Notes: generated by a model not told the origin, from the letters alone. A stretch of DNA of 16,949 nt from CAADGL01 sp964643885 (GCA_964643885.1 CAZXUI010000091.1:1-16949); one strand, 5' to 3'; positions 6,428 to 14,100 are shown, counted from the stretch's first letter. Numbers and translations: made by a program.

Positions 6428-6847
6428 CTATCGCCGATAGTAGAAGCCGCCGCGGAACGACCGCCCGCCGCGCTCGTAGTACGCTCCGACGCTCCGCCCG
6501 CCGCGGTGGTATCCCGAGTATCGCGGCACGTAGCAATCGCGCGAGTAGCTGCGCTTCGAGTAGTAGTAGTGGCTCGGCCGATAGACGGGCTGCGGATAGC
6601 GCACGACCGGCCCGCGATACTCACGGTAATACTCGCCGTAGTACTGCGGCCCGTGCGAGTAATACCGCGGTCCGCAGTCCGAAGCCCTCCGCACGAGGAC
6701 GCGCTCCTGACAGACCGGGTACGGATCCACGTAGTACCCGCCGTCGCTGTAGGCGAAGTAGATGTCGAAGTCGTCGGCCGCCGCCGGCGCCGCGAACGCG
6801 CCCGTCGCGATCCCGAACAGCCCTGCAAGCATCACGTTTCTGAGCAT
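6428..6847 (-). CDS. Secreted tyrosine-rich low-complexity protein
   Basis: This 139-aa protein has a clear signal peptide: MLRNVMLAGLFGIATG then AFAAPAAA, with probable cleavage after residue 24. About 25 tyrosines fall in the roughly 115-residue mature part, in YY and YYY clusters mixed with Arg, Gly and Ser (for example PSHYYYSKRSYSRDC). Three cysteines are present. AAGGAG a few bases upstream supports the ATG at 6847. I do not recognise a domain. Similar Tyr/Arg/Gly-rich exported proteins are common in planctomycetes and could be wall, matrix or cross-linked surface proteins, but that is inference. It converges with the thioesterase gene, with 75 bases between. Confidence 0.75.
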   Translation of the reverse strand: MLRNVMLAGLFGIATGAFAAPAAADDFDIYFAYSDGGYYVDPYPVCQERVLVRRASDCGPRYYSHGPQYYGEYYREYRGPVVRYPQPVYRPSHYYYSKRSYSRDCYVPRYSGYHRGGRSVGAYYERGGRSFRGGFYYRR

Positions 6848-7075
6848 GTGCCGCTCCTTCTTGGACGTCTGATAATCCGGAATGCCCGCCCGCGGGCGAG
6901 ACTATCGGGTTGGACACGCCTCATTGTCCGCGGTTAGCCCGCGGCACCCGCTTTCCTCGCCGCAGCACCGGCCGTTCGTCGCGCACCCGCCGGCCCGCCC
7001 CGCGGCCCGGCCATCTACGAGTATACTCACCGCCTCGGTCGCCTCGCGCACGGCCGGGCCGCCCGCAGGGAGAAC
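6848..7075. other. Divergent intergenic region between Tyr-rich gene and pabB
   Basis: This 228-bp stretch has no gene I can support. It contains the 12-bp palindrome CGCCCGCGGGCG (6887-6898), two CCGCGG palindromes near 6927-6943, and a TATACT box at 7022-7027 that could be the -10 element of pabB (no good -35). Confidence 0.5.
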
Positions 7076-8533
7076 GTGCTCACCGACTGGCTCGCAATGC
7101 CGCTCGAATGGCCGACGGACCGCTGGGCGGCCCTCGCAGCTCTCGCCACCGAGCACGAGCTCGTCTGTCTTCAAAGTGACGCGCCGACGCCACGAAACCC
7201 GAATCCACTCACCGTGATCGCGTATGACCCGGTCGGCGTTCTCGAGCAGCCGCTGGGGGCCGAGGCTCGCCTGATCGTTTCCGATCGGACGCTCGACCGC
7301 GACGCGAGCTTCTGGCGACTCTGGCGCCGCACGCTCGAGCGGCTTGCTCGCGCACCGCAGCACTGCGCCGGCTACGGACCGGGCCTGATCGGCTACGTCG
7401 GCTACGCGGCGGCCGCCCAGCTCGAGCGACTGCCTGCCGCGCGGCCTGGGGAGATTCTGTCCATCGCGCGGCTGGCGCTGTTCGACCGCGTGATCCTCCT
7501 GCACGAGCGCGAGCGGCGGGCCGAGCTGCTCTGCGACCCGGCGATTCGTAAGCACCTCGGCATGCCTCCGCGCGCGACGGAGCGGACCGCTGAGGAGTGG
7601 TGCCGCGCCATTCGGTCGCCACGCGCATTGCCGCCGCATTTCACCGACGCCGGCCCGGCGATCGCCGATCTTCCGGCCGCCGGGCCGTTCGCAGCGGCCG
7701 TTCGTCGCGCGCTCGATTACATCGCGGCCGGCGACATCTACCAGGTCAACCTTGCTCATCGCATCACGCTCGGCGGACTGCCATCCCCCGTGGACTGCTT
7801 CGAGCGCATCTGCCGCACGAACCCCGCGCCCTTCGCCGCGCTGCTGAGCTGGCGCGAGGCCGATCAGCCCTGCGGCGTCGTCTCCGCCTCGCCCGAGCTG
7901 ATGCTGCGCGTCCGCGGCAGCAATGCCCTGACATCTCCTATCAAAGGAACGCGCCCCCGCTCCGGAGATCCCGCCCTTGACCGTGCCCGCATCAGCGACC
8001 TGCTCGCCTCCGACAAAGACGCGGCCGAGCTCGCGATGATCGTCGACCTGCACCGCAACGACCTCGGGCGCGTCTGCGCGCCCGGCTCCATCCGCGTGGT
8101 CGAACCGCGCCGCCTCGAGGCTCACCCGCGCGTCTTTCACACCGTCGCCGACATTGTGGGCGGGCTCGCGCCCGGGCGCGACGCGCTCGACCTGCTGGCC
8201 GCCTCCTTCCCGGCCGGCTCGGTCACGGGCGCCCCCAAGCTGCGCGCGATGCAGATCATTCACGAGCTCGAGCCCGCTCCGCGCGGCGTGTTCACCGGCG
8301 CGATCGGCGCGTTGTCGCTCGATGGCAGCCTCACGCTCAACGTCGCCATCCGCACGCTGCAACTCCGCGGCGAGGCGGGCCACCTTCATGTCGGCGGCGG
8401 CATCGTGGCGGACTCCGACCCCGCGGCCGAGTACGCCGAGACGCTGGCCAAGGCGCGCGGCGTGCTCGAAGCACTGGGTTTGGCCGGGCAGCCGACGAGC
8501 CTGAGCCGCCCGCCCGCAAGCGACCGCGCCTGA
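7076..8533 (+). CDS. pabB: Aminodeoxychorismate synthase component I
   Basis: This 485-aa chorismate-binding enzyme forms 4-amino-4-deoxychorismate from chorismate for p-aminobenzoate and folate synthesis, using ammonia from a PabA-type glutaminase not present here. Family motifs run in order: GDIYQVNLAHR near 219, SPIKGTRPR with Lys290, ELAMIVDLHRNDLGR near 320, FPAGSVTGAPKLRAM, GVFTGAIG, NVAIRT and VGGGIVADSDPAAEY. The lysine in PIKGT is the hallmark of PabB; anthranilate synthase TrpE has alanine (PIAGT), so PabB is preferred. The start is GTG at 7076 with AGGGAG very close upstream; the in-frame ATG at 7097 is possible. The upstream TATACT at 7022-7027 may be its promoter. It stands alone on this strand. 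Confidence 0.9.
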   Translation: MLTDWLAMPLEWPTDRWAALAALATEHELVCLQSDAPTPRNPNPLTVIAYDPVGVLEQPLGAEARLIVSDRTLDRDASFWRLWRRTLERLARAPQHCAGYGPGLIGYVGYAAAAQLERLPAARPGEILSIARLALFDRVILLHERERRAELLCDPAIRKHLGMPPRATERTAEEWCRAIRSPRALPPHFTDAGPAIADLPAAGPFAAAVRRALDYIAAGDIYQVNLAHRITLGGLPSPVDCFERICRTNPAPFAALLSWREADQPCGVVSASPELMLRVRGSNALTSPIKGTRPRSGDPALDRARISDLLASDKDAAELAMIVDLHRNDLGRVCAPGSIRVVEPRRLEAHPRVFHTVADIVGGLAPGRDALDLLAASFPAGSVTGAPKLRAMQIIHELEPAPRGVFTGAIGALSLDGSLTLNVAIRTLQLRGEAGHLHVGGGIVADSDPAAEYAETLAKARGVLEALGLAGQPTSLSRPPASDRA

Positions 8534-8596
8534 ATCCCGAACAAATCCCTATAAAGAATGCCGCCGGCGCTCGCAAAGTGCAAAATGTGGCCGGAT

Positions 8597-8626
8597 TTGG
8601 AACCGCTCCCGGGAGCGTGTTACAAT
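8597..8626 (+). promoter_or_regulatory. Candidate promoter of PEP-CTERM gene
   Basis: TTGGAA (8597-8602) and TACAAT (8621-8626) are separated by 18 bp, 4/6 and 5/6 matches. Transcription from about 8633 would give a leader near 195 bases long. Another AT-rich box, TATAAA at 8550-8555, has no matching -35. Confidence 0.45.
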
Positions 8627-8632
8627 TCCCCT

Positions 8633-8813
8633 GTCATTCGGGCCCGGGGCGGCACGCACTTCCAATAAAAACGGCTCCCGCCAGGCCAGGACGATAATCC
8701 ACCCCTTGGTGGAAATCCTTGCGCGAGCCTACCTAGCATTGCTTGGGAACGCGTACGACTCCTGTCAGTTGCGTCGAGGGGACGTTCCCGTCTGGCATCG
8801 GCATCTGGGACCT
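8633..8813 (+). promoter_or_regulatory. Long, potentially structured leader of PEP-CTERM gene
   Basis: The predicted leader contains a 5-bp hairpin (8699-8703 with 8708-8712) and a larger element: a perfect 7-bp helix (8745-8751 with 8783-8789) enclosing CGAC/GTCG (8756-8759 with 8773-8776). The frame of the downstream gene is also open through this stretch without a stop, but the peptide it would add does not look like a signal sequence. No riboswitch class was recognised. Confidence 0.35.
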
Positions 8814-8820
8814 GGAGAGG
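8814..8820 (+). promoter_or_regulatory. Ribosome binding site of PEP-CTERM gene
   Basis: GGAGAGG lies 8 bases before the ATG at 8829. It decides this start over in-frame TTG and GTG codons around 8706. Confidence 0.75.
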
Positions 8821-8828
8821 TGAAAGCT

Positions 8829-9659
8829 ATGGCTCAAGGGAAGCTGAAGGGATTTCTGTTATGGGCCGGTCTCGCCGCGCCCGCGATGGCGGGCATTCTG
8901 CCTGTACAGAACGTCGTGACGAACCTCGATGAACTCGGCGACCGCCAGTTCATCAGTGCCGGGTTCGTCGGGTCACCTACCGTCTTCGACCACACGAACA
9001 TCGGCAACTTCGTCGACGGTCGGCTCAACAACAACATCGGGCTCTACGGCTACGTGGACCCGATCGCCCGCGACATGAGCATCACCGGGAACGCCATGTG
9101 GGCGAACCCGGACCGGGCGGACATCTCGTCGCCCTTCCCGCTGGAGGGCTCCGAGAAGGCCACCATTGCCGACGTGTTCAGCAACAACAACCTGAGCTGG
9201 ATCATCGACGGCGAGGGCACGACCTGGACGATGGACCTGTTCTTCGCCCCCGGTGAGCTGCTCTTCGGCGACGGAGACGAGACCACCGTCGAGCTGGCCG
9301 TCTTCGAGCGCGGCGGCAACAGCGACGTCGGCGTCCGCGGCATCTACGAGCTCAACGGGCAGCTCATGTACACCGACGGCGTCCGCATCATGCGCGACCA
9401 GTTCGGCCTGGCCGGCTGGACGCTCGACACGCTCGAGATCGACAACGATCAGGAAGTGGTCGGCGTCGGCCTCGACCTCGATCAGCTCGGCGACGTCTCG
9501 CACGGCCTGATCGGAATTCAGCTCTATTCGGAAGCCGGATTCAATGGGCCCGATATCGTCGGCGTTCTGAACGGCGGCACCGTGCCCGAGCCGACCTCGC
9601 TGGGTCTGCTGCTCGTCGGGTTGGCCGGAGTTCTGGGCCGCGTCCGCAATCGGTCGTAG
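8829..9659 (+). CDS. PEP-CTERM exosortase-sorted protein
   Basis: This 276-aa exported protein starts MAQGKLKGFLLWAGLAAPAMAG, a signal peptide of about 21 residues. The mature part is Asp/Gly/Asn-rich and acidic, with only hydrophobic core motifs expected of a beta-rich secreted domain (for example SWIIDGEGTTWTMDLFF). The C-terminus is a textbook sorting signal: VPEP, then the hydrophobic stretch TSLGLLLVGLAGVLG, then a basic tail RVRNRS. Exosortase is expected to cut near PEP and release or anchor the protein at the surface, often with polysaccharide. Neither exosortase nor EPS genes are in the window. GGAGAGG supports the ATG; the open frame upstream is treated as leader. The role of the mature domain is unknown. 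A strong hairpin follows at 9695-9733. Confidence 0.9.
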   Translation: MAQGKLKGFLLWAGLAAPAMAGILPVQNVVTNLDELGDRQFISAGFVGSPTVFDHTNIGNFVDGRLNNNIGLYGYVDPIARDMSITGNAMWANPDRADISSPFPLEGSEKATIADVFSNNNLSWIIDGEGTTWTMDLFFAPGELLFGDGDETTVELAVFERGGNSDVGVRGIYELNGQLMYTDGVRIMRDQFGLAGWTLDTLEIDNDQEVVGVGLDLDQLGDVSHGLIGIQLYSEAGFNGPDIVGVLNGGTVPEPTSLGLLLVGLAGVLGRVRNRS

Positions 9660-9694
9660 CACCGCCAGGACCGGTTGTCTCTTCGAATCGAATC

Positions 9695-9733
9695 GCCCGC
9701 GACCTGTCCGCGCCCCGCGCGGACAGGCCGGGC
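9695..9733. terminator. Strong hairpin after PEP-CTERM gene
   Basis: An 11-bp perfect stem (9703-9713 with 9717-9727, loop CCC) is extended by 5 more pairs (9695-9699 with 9729-9733) after a small internal loop. It lies 35 bases after the PEP-CTERM stop and also just past the end of the convergent holB, so it may end transcription from both sides. There is no T run. Confidence 0.55.
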
Positions 9734-9756
9734 GACTTGCTTGTCGGCGTGTGATG

Positions 9757-9803
9757 CCGGTCTCTGACCGGTCGAAGCTTGCACGGGCAAGCCGCGCTTG
9801 CCC
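9757..9803. repeat. Dispersed GACCGGTC unit plus GGGCAAGC hairpin
   Basis: CCGGTCTCTGACCGGTC (9757-9773) repeats the core of the tandem array at the start of the window. The hairpin GGGCAAGC-CGC-GCTTGCCC (9785-9803) repeats the one at 401-419, including flanking CAC and ccaccc/cggcaccc-like bases. These are therefore shared intergenic modules. Nothing coding is seen in the rest of 9660-9875. Confidence 0.7.
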
Positions 9804-9875
9804 ACGGCACCCTTCGCTTCGGGAACGGGTCTTTGGCCGGACGGGCCCTGCATGCGTGCCGTGCCGGCGGCTCGT

Positions 9876-11048
9876 CTACGCGGTGATGGGCACTGACGCC
9901 GGGGCGGAGAAACGCACCATCAGATTCTCCAGCGCGAGCTGCGGCGCGACGTTTCGCTCCAGCAGCGTCTCCGCCCGCGTCACCGCCTGTACGCACGCCG
10001 CCAGCTCGTCCGCCGAATAGCGGGCCAGTACATCCCCGCGCGTCTCCCCCGCAAACGTCCGCAGCGACTCTACCGCCCCGCACCGAGCGAGCAGCCGATC
10101 CCGCACGATCGCCCCCATCACGGCCAGGATCAGCCGAACCGCCTCCCGCAGCTCGCTCGTCGTTCCGGCGGCCGGCTCGCCACGTTCTTTCTCCTCCCTG
10201 CCGGACGACTCATCGCTCTCGTCACCAGCGCCTTGCTCGTCCAGCTCCTCGCCCGCCTTGCCGGCCGCGACCACCGTTTCCGCCAGCTCGAGCATCCGCC
10301 GCGCGGACGCCTCCGGGTCGGCCACCGCGGCCGGCTCGAGCAGACCGCGAAGCGGTCCGACCAGATCGAGCACCTTCCAGGCCGCCCAGCGCCGGGCCAC
10401 TCCCAGGCTGCCGCCCGAGAGCCTCGCCAGCGCCCGCGCCGCACTCACCTCCACCCCCGCCGTCGCCAGCCGCTCCTGGACGAACGCCGTCGGCAGAAAA
10501 TCGAACGCCACGCGCTGACTGCGCGAGCGGACCGTGGACAGCAACCGGCCCGCCGCGGTCGTGATCAGGATCAGGCACGCGCTGGCCGGCGGCTCTTCCA
10601 GCGTCTTGAGCAGCGCGTTTTGCGCCTCATCGTTCATGCGCTCCGCTTCGCGCACGATGAAGACCCGCCGCCGCCCCAGCGACGGCGCCACCCACGCTCG
10701 ATCGATGACGAAATGCCGGATCAGGTCCACGCCGAGAAACAGCCCGCGGCTCGCCCGCACGGAGCGCTCGGGATGCACCTTGTGCAGGCCGCGGTGAATC
10801 AGGTGCAGGTCGGCGTGATTGCCGCTGCGCACCAGCTCGCACGAACGGCACTTCCCGCACGCATCCGCATCCGCTGCCAGGCCATCCGCCTCGCACAGCA
10901 GCCGCGCCGCAAGCGCCGTCGCGGTCAGTTCGCGGCCCACGCCCTCGGGCCCGTCGAAGAGGTACGCGTGCGGCACACGCCCGCTCCGCAGACTGCGCCG
11001 CAGCAGCGAGATCGCCCGCGGCTGATGCTGCACGTCATGAAAACGCAC
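9876..11048 (-). CDS. holB: DNA polymerase III delta' subunit
   Basis: This 390-aa clamp-loader subunit helps load the sliding clamp at the replication fork. The first part, RFHDVQHQPRAISLLRRSLRSG then VPHAYLFDGPEGVG, is the standard AAA+ opening. The P-loop is degenerate (GPEGVGRE, Arg in place of Lys), as expected for a delta' that does not hydrolyse ATP. Four cysteines at 52, 64, 67 and 70 (CGKCRSC) form the zinc module. NALLKTLEEPP and the arginine-finger region RSRSQRV (usually SRC) follow. A Glu/Asp/Gly-rich stretch (about 270-320) interrupts the C-terminal domain and makes it longer than the typical 330 aa. I chose GTG at 11048, overlapping tmk by 14 bases, because the family begins M-x-F-x-D-V; GTG at 11033 is an alternative. 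Confidence 0.87.
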   Translation of the reverse strand: MRFHDVQHQPRAISLLRRSLRSGRVPHAYLFDGPEGVGRELTATALAARLLCEADGLAADADACGKCRSCELVRSGNHADLHLIHRGLHKVHPERSVRASRGLFLGVDLIRHFVIDRAWVAPSLGRRRVFIVREAERMNDEAQNALLKTLEEPPASACLILITTAAGRLLSTVRSRSQRVAFDFLPTAFVQERLATAGVEVSAARALARLSGGSLGVARRWAAWKVLDLVGPLRGLLEPAAVADPEASARRMLELAETVVAAGKAGEELDEQGAGDESDESSGREEKERGEPAAGTTSELREAVRLILAVMGAIVRDRLLARCGAVESLRTFAGETRGDVLARYSADELAACVQAVTRAETLLERNVAPQLALENLMVRFSAPASVPITA

Positions 11049-11721
11049 GCCGCACCGCCTCTTCCACCCCCGCGAAAACGGCGTCCGGGTCGGCCGTCGC
11101 GTCGACGATCTCCACCCGCCCCGGATAGAACGCGGGCAGCGCCAGAAAATTCGCCCGCACGCTGCGATGAAACTCGAGCGACCGCCGCTCCATCGCATCC
11201 AGCCGCGTGTCGCCGAACATATCGAGCTGATCCGACTGATCGCCCCTTGCCCGCCGGGCAGCCCGCTGCGGCGTGCGGCCCGTCCGTGAGAAGCCCAGCT
11301 CCGGCGGCAGGTCCAGAACCACCGTCAGGTCCGGCCACGTCTGGCCGACCGCGATCCGCCCGAGCTGAATCACGGTCTCCGCCTCCATTCCGGCCGCCAC
11401 CTGGTATGCACAGGTCGATGAGATGAAGCGGTCGCAGACGACGGTCCTGCCGGCCGCCAGCGCCGGCCGGATCACTTCCGCCACGAGCTGTGCCCGCGAG
11501 GCCATGAACAGCAGCGCCTCGCAGCGCGCGTCCATCCGGGCCAGGTCGTATCCGAGCAGAATGTGGCGGATGCGATTGCCGATTTCCGTTCCGCCAGGGT
11601 CTTTGGCATAGACGGGCTCGCCGCCCAGCGCGGCCACCCACTGCCGCAGGCGCTCCACCTGCGTGCTCTTGCCCGCTCCGTCCGGCCCGTCGATGACGAT
11701 GAATCGTCCGCTCAGCTTCAT
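11035..11721 (-). CDS. tmk: Thymidylate kinase
   Basis: This 228-aa enzyme phosphorylates dTMP to dTDP with ATP. It shows the P-loop GPDGAGKST (residues 12-20), the DR motif in VVCDRFISSTCAYQ, and a basic LID segment with RTGRTPQRAARRARG, then SLEFHRSVR and a C-terminal IVDATADPDAVFAGVEE typical of Tmk. It is about 15-20 residues longer than most, mainly around the LID (GDQSDQLDMFGDTR). The ATG at 11721 was chosen because the motif begins 10 residues downstream; there is no Shine-Dalgarno, and a TTGCCG-N17-TACCTT promoter ends 6 bases before it, so the mRNA may be leaderless. It overlaps holB, a common tmk-holB replication operon. Confidence 0.92.
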   Translation of the reverse strand: MKLSGRFIVIDGPDGAGKSTQVERLRQWVAALGGEPVYAKDPGGTEIGNRIRHILLGYDLARMDARCEALLFMASRAQLVAEVIRPALAAGRTVVCDRFISSTCAYQVAAGMEAETVIQLGRIAVGQTWPDLTVVLDLPPELGFSRTGRTPQRAARRARGDQSDQLDMFGDTRLDAMERRSLEFHRSVRANFLALPAFYPGRVEIVDATADPDAVFAGVEEAVRRAFS

Positions 11722-11727
11722 GGCGGG

Positions 11728-11756
11728 AAGGTAGGCCAAACCCGCGCCCCCGGCAA
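11728..11756 (-). promoter_or_regulatory. Candidate leaderless promoter of tmk-holB
   Basis: On the minus strand TTGCCG (11756-11751) and TACCTT (11733-11728) are 17 bp apart, and the ATG follows 6 bases after the -10 box. A start point at or next to the A of ATG would give a leaderless mRNA, which fits the absence of a ribosome binding site. The -10 match is only 3/6. Confidence 0.35.
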
Positions 11757-11798
11757 CGCCGCTGCCCGCGTGGCGCACACGCACCCGTGCCGCGCGCC

Positions 11799-11827
11799 TT
11801 GACCGGCCCGCAGCCGGCCCCTAAGAA
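11799..11827 (+). promoter_or_regulatory. Possible promoter of the NTF2-like membrane gene
   Basis: TTGACC (11799-11804) and TAAGAA (11822-11827) are 17 bp apart. The -35 is good (5/6), the -10 poor (3/6). It is divergent from the tmk promoter. Confidence 0.3.
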
Positions 11828-11875
11828 CCACTTCGAAACCGCTGCCGCAGCGATTCGCCCACAGAGCGCCGCCGC

Positions 11876-12442
11876 ATGGACGTGCTCAAGTTCGTTCTCT
11901 TCGAGTCGCCGATCGCCCTGCTCATCCCCTGCGCGCTGCTGCTGTTTTTTCTGCTGGTGCGCTGGCGGCAGGGTCGCTCCGCACGTCCGCTTCTGATCGG
12001 GTTGGCCGTCACGGGCGCGCTCTGGCTCATGCAGTCGCTGGTCATCACGCACCGCGAGGCGGGCTCCGCCGTCCTGCGCGAGATCGAAACGGAACTGCTC
12101 GGAGGCCGCCTCGGCGCCCTCGACCGAGCCGTTGCGCTGGACTTTCAATCGCAGGGGCTCGATCGCGATGAATTCCTCGACTTCGCACACGCGCAGCTCA
12201 ACCGCGTCACCATTCACTGGCTCCAGCGCCTTTCCACCCGCGTCGAGTGGTCGCAGGAGAACCGTTTCGCCCTGAGCGTGCGCTACCTCAGCGACGTGAC
12301 CCGCGACGACTTCCGCTCGTCATTCCGCACCGGCTGGCGGTTCATCTTCGACCGCCGCGACGGCGGCTGGAAAATCGTCAACATCGAGCCCGTCGAGATT
12401 CCCGGCGTGAACTCCAACCAGTGGCGGAACATCGGCCGCTAA
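11876..12442 (+). CDS. Two-helix membrane protein with NTF2-like C-terminal domain
   Basis: This 188-aa protein has two N-terminal hydrophobic helices (FVLFESPIALLIPCALLLFFLLV, about 6-29, and LLIGLAVTGALWLMQSLVI, about 39-57). A C-terminal soluble domain of about 125 residues follows. That domain begins with a helical stretch EIETELLGGRLGALDRAVALDF and ends in strands TRVEWSQENRFALSVRYLSDV, SFRTGWRFIFDRRDGGWKIVNIEPV. The pattern of one helix bundle then a curved sheet with a final GGWKI strand looks like the NTF2/SnoaL/Tim44 fold, known for binding small ligands or partner proteins. Function unknown. Its stop codon overlaps that of the next gene on the opposite strand. No clear ribosome binding site precedes the ATG. 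Confidence 0.7.
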   Translation: MDVLKFVLFESPIALLIPCALLLFFLLVRWRQGRSARPLLIGLAVTGALWLMQSLVITHREAGSAVLREIETELLGGRLGALDRAVALDFQSQGLDRDEFLDFAHAQLNRVTIHWLQRLSTRVEWSQENRFALSVRYLSDVTRDDFRSSFRTGWRFIFDRRDGGWKIVNIEPVEIPGVNSNQWRNIGR

Positions 12443-14100
12443 GCGCGGGTCGTTCGGCCGCGCGAACCGCTCCGCTCGACCCAGCCGCAGACCGCTTCCA
12501 GCAGCCGCGCCTGCACCTCGAGCGACCCGTCTCCCAGCACGCCGCCGCCGCCGCACAGCCGAAGCATCGCCGGCCCGCCCGCCAGCTCCAGCCGCGTCCG
12601 CTCCAGCGGCTCGCTCGCGTTCCAGCTCACGTGCAGCTCCGCATCCGGCGGCCGCGCCGCCGCGCCGCGCGGCGCCTCGTAGGCCATCGCGTATTTCAGC
12701 CCGTCGGCCGCATCGAACTGCCAGGTCAGCGTGGCATCCCGCAGCACGGCGGCCGCCCACTGAGTCCCCTCGCGCCGCTCCCGCGCCAGCCAGCGCATCA
12801 GAATGATCATCGGCTCGGCCGGCAGGCCATCATGCCGCTCGGTCTGATCGATTCGCCCGGTGCGGATCATCAGGTGCGGCCCGCCGTCACCGCCGGTGAT
12901 CGTCGGCAGCGTCAACCCGAGCTGCGCGACGCGCGGCTCGACACCGGCCCAGCGCACCGGCGCGAGCGGCGCGAACTTGCGCGCCATGTCCGAAATGTCG
13001 CGCAGCACGATGTGGGCCTCATCCCACCGGTTCCAGTACTGCACCCCCTCCGGCAGCGGCTCACCCAGGTGCATCCGCAAAGCGTGCCGCGCCACGCGCG
13101 GCGCCAGCAGCGGCCCGAAGATCTCGGCGCACACCCACGGCAGATCCGTCACGATCCACTCGCCGCGCTCGACCGGCATCGCAGCCGAGATCACGTCGCC
13201 GCTGCGGCTGGCCCAGGGCGTCTCGCTCGCCAGTAGCGTCGCGAACCCCGCCTGATCGGCGAACCGCTTCCACGCCCGCGTCGCCTCGATCACGCGCACG
13301 CAGAACCCGCTGCGCTCGTCGCGGATGCTGAAGGGGAATACGTCCAGCAGCGCGAAGCCCCGAGTCGGCACATCCGCATAGACCACGCGCGCGGACATGA
13401 TCTCGTGCGGCGCTTTGCGGATCGCCACCTTCGCCTCGACCCGCCCGCTTCGCCGCAGCATCAGTGCGGCCGTGTCCAGGTCGGTGATGATCCAGCTCTG
13501 CACCGCCAGGGCGCGCAGGTCGCGCACGCCCCACCCGCCGCGACGCACCCAATCCGGGTCGATCACGCACACGCGCCGCCGGATCTTCCCCGCCAGCGCC
13601 GCCGCCGACCGCGGCGCGCTCAGAAACTCCAGCCGCTCGCCGGGCACGACATCCGCGAGCATCTCCAGCGACTCCGGCAGGCACACCTTCTCGATCTCGA
13701 AGGCCGGCCGATAGGTGCTCCAGCGCGGCACGTTCGCCGTCGGGTGACACTTGGCGTCGCGCTCGGCCACCACGTGCAGATCGAGCTGCGAGAAGCTCGC
13801 CCGACCACCGGTCGACCCGATCCGCACATGCGTCGCCTCGGCCGGCGCCTGAACCCAGCCGAGCAGCTCGCCGCCGTCGCCGTTGAGTGCCGCAAGCTGC
13901 ACGTGGCGCGCCGCCACGCGCCCGTCGCCGCAGTCGAACTCCGCCTGCACGCCCGCCGCCGCCTCGCCATCGCCGTTCGGCTGCGCCCGGATCATGTACC
14001 ACTGCTCGGCCCGGCAGCGCACGGGCTCGCTCAGCCGCTCGCCCGCCGCCCAGCGCCAGCGCCGCACCGCGCCGCTCTCGAACCGCATCCCGCCCAGCAT
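12439..14100 (-). CDS. Unrecognised 553-aa protein
   Basis: This is a long, uninterrupted frame that I do not recognise. It has no signal peptide and no membrane helix, so it is probably cytoplasmic. Residues about 10-115 look like a beta-sandwich with alternating polar and hydrophobic strands (QWYMIRAQPNGDGEA, HVQLAALNGDGGELLGWVQ, THVRIGSTGGRASFSQLDLHVV). The middle holds two similar phrases, VQSWIITDLDTAALML and GEWIVTDLPWVCAEIFGPLL. The last third has YWNRWDEAHIVLRDISDMARKF and PHLMIRTGRIDQ. The start is ATG at 14100; ATG at 14088 is possible. The frame has many paired strand-like segments and normal amino-acid composition, so I consider it real; the opposite-strand frames are shadows. It overlaps the convergent NTF2-like gene by 4 bp. 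Confidence 0.65.
   Translation of the reverse strand: MLGGMRFESGAVRRWRWAAGERLSEPVRCRAEQWYMIRAQPNGDGEAAAGVQAEFDCGDGRVAARHVQLAALNGDGGELLGWVQAPAEATHVRIGSTGGRASFSQLDLHVVAERDAKCHPTANVPRWSTYRPAFEIEKVCLPESLEMLADVVPGERLEFLSAPRSAAALAGKIRRRVCVIDPDWVRRGGWGVRDLRALAVQSWIITDLDTAALMLRRSGRVEAKVAIRKAPHEIMSARVVYADVPTRGFALLDVFPFSIRDERSGFCVRVIEATRAWKRFADQAGFATLLASETPWASRSGDVISAAMPVERGEWIVTDLPWVCAEIFGPLLAPRVARHALRMHLGEPLPEGVQYWNRWDEAHIVLRDISDMARKFAPLAPVRWAGVEPRVAQLGLTLPTITGGDGGPHLMIRTGRIDQTERHDGLPAEPMIILMRWLARERREGTQWAAAVLRDATLTWQFDAADGLKYAMAYEAPRGAAARPPDAELHVSWNASEPLERTRLELAGGPAMLRLCGGGGVLGDGSLEVQARLLEAVCGWVERSGSRGRTTRA

Noticed and set aside
6902..8389. 495-aa minus-strand frame opposite pabB
   Set aside because: Antisense shadow of pabB; composition is that of codon-biased reverse translation and there is no recognisable domain.
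7076..8533. Anthranilate synthase component I (trpE)
   Set aside because: Lys290 in the PIKGT motif is characteristic of PabB; TrpE has alanine at this place.
8648..8666. Sigma-54 promoter before the PEP-CTERM gene
   Set aside because: CGGCACG resembles the -24 half, but the -12 half lacks the required GC at the correct spacing.
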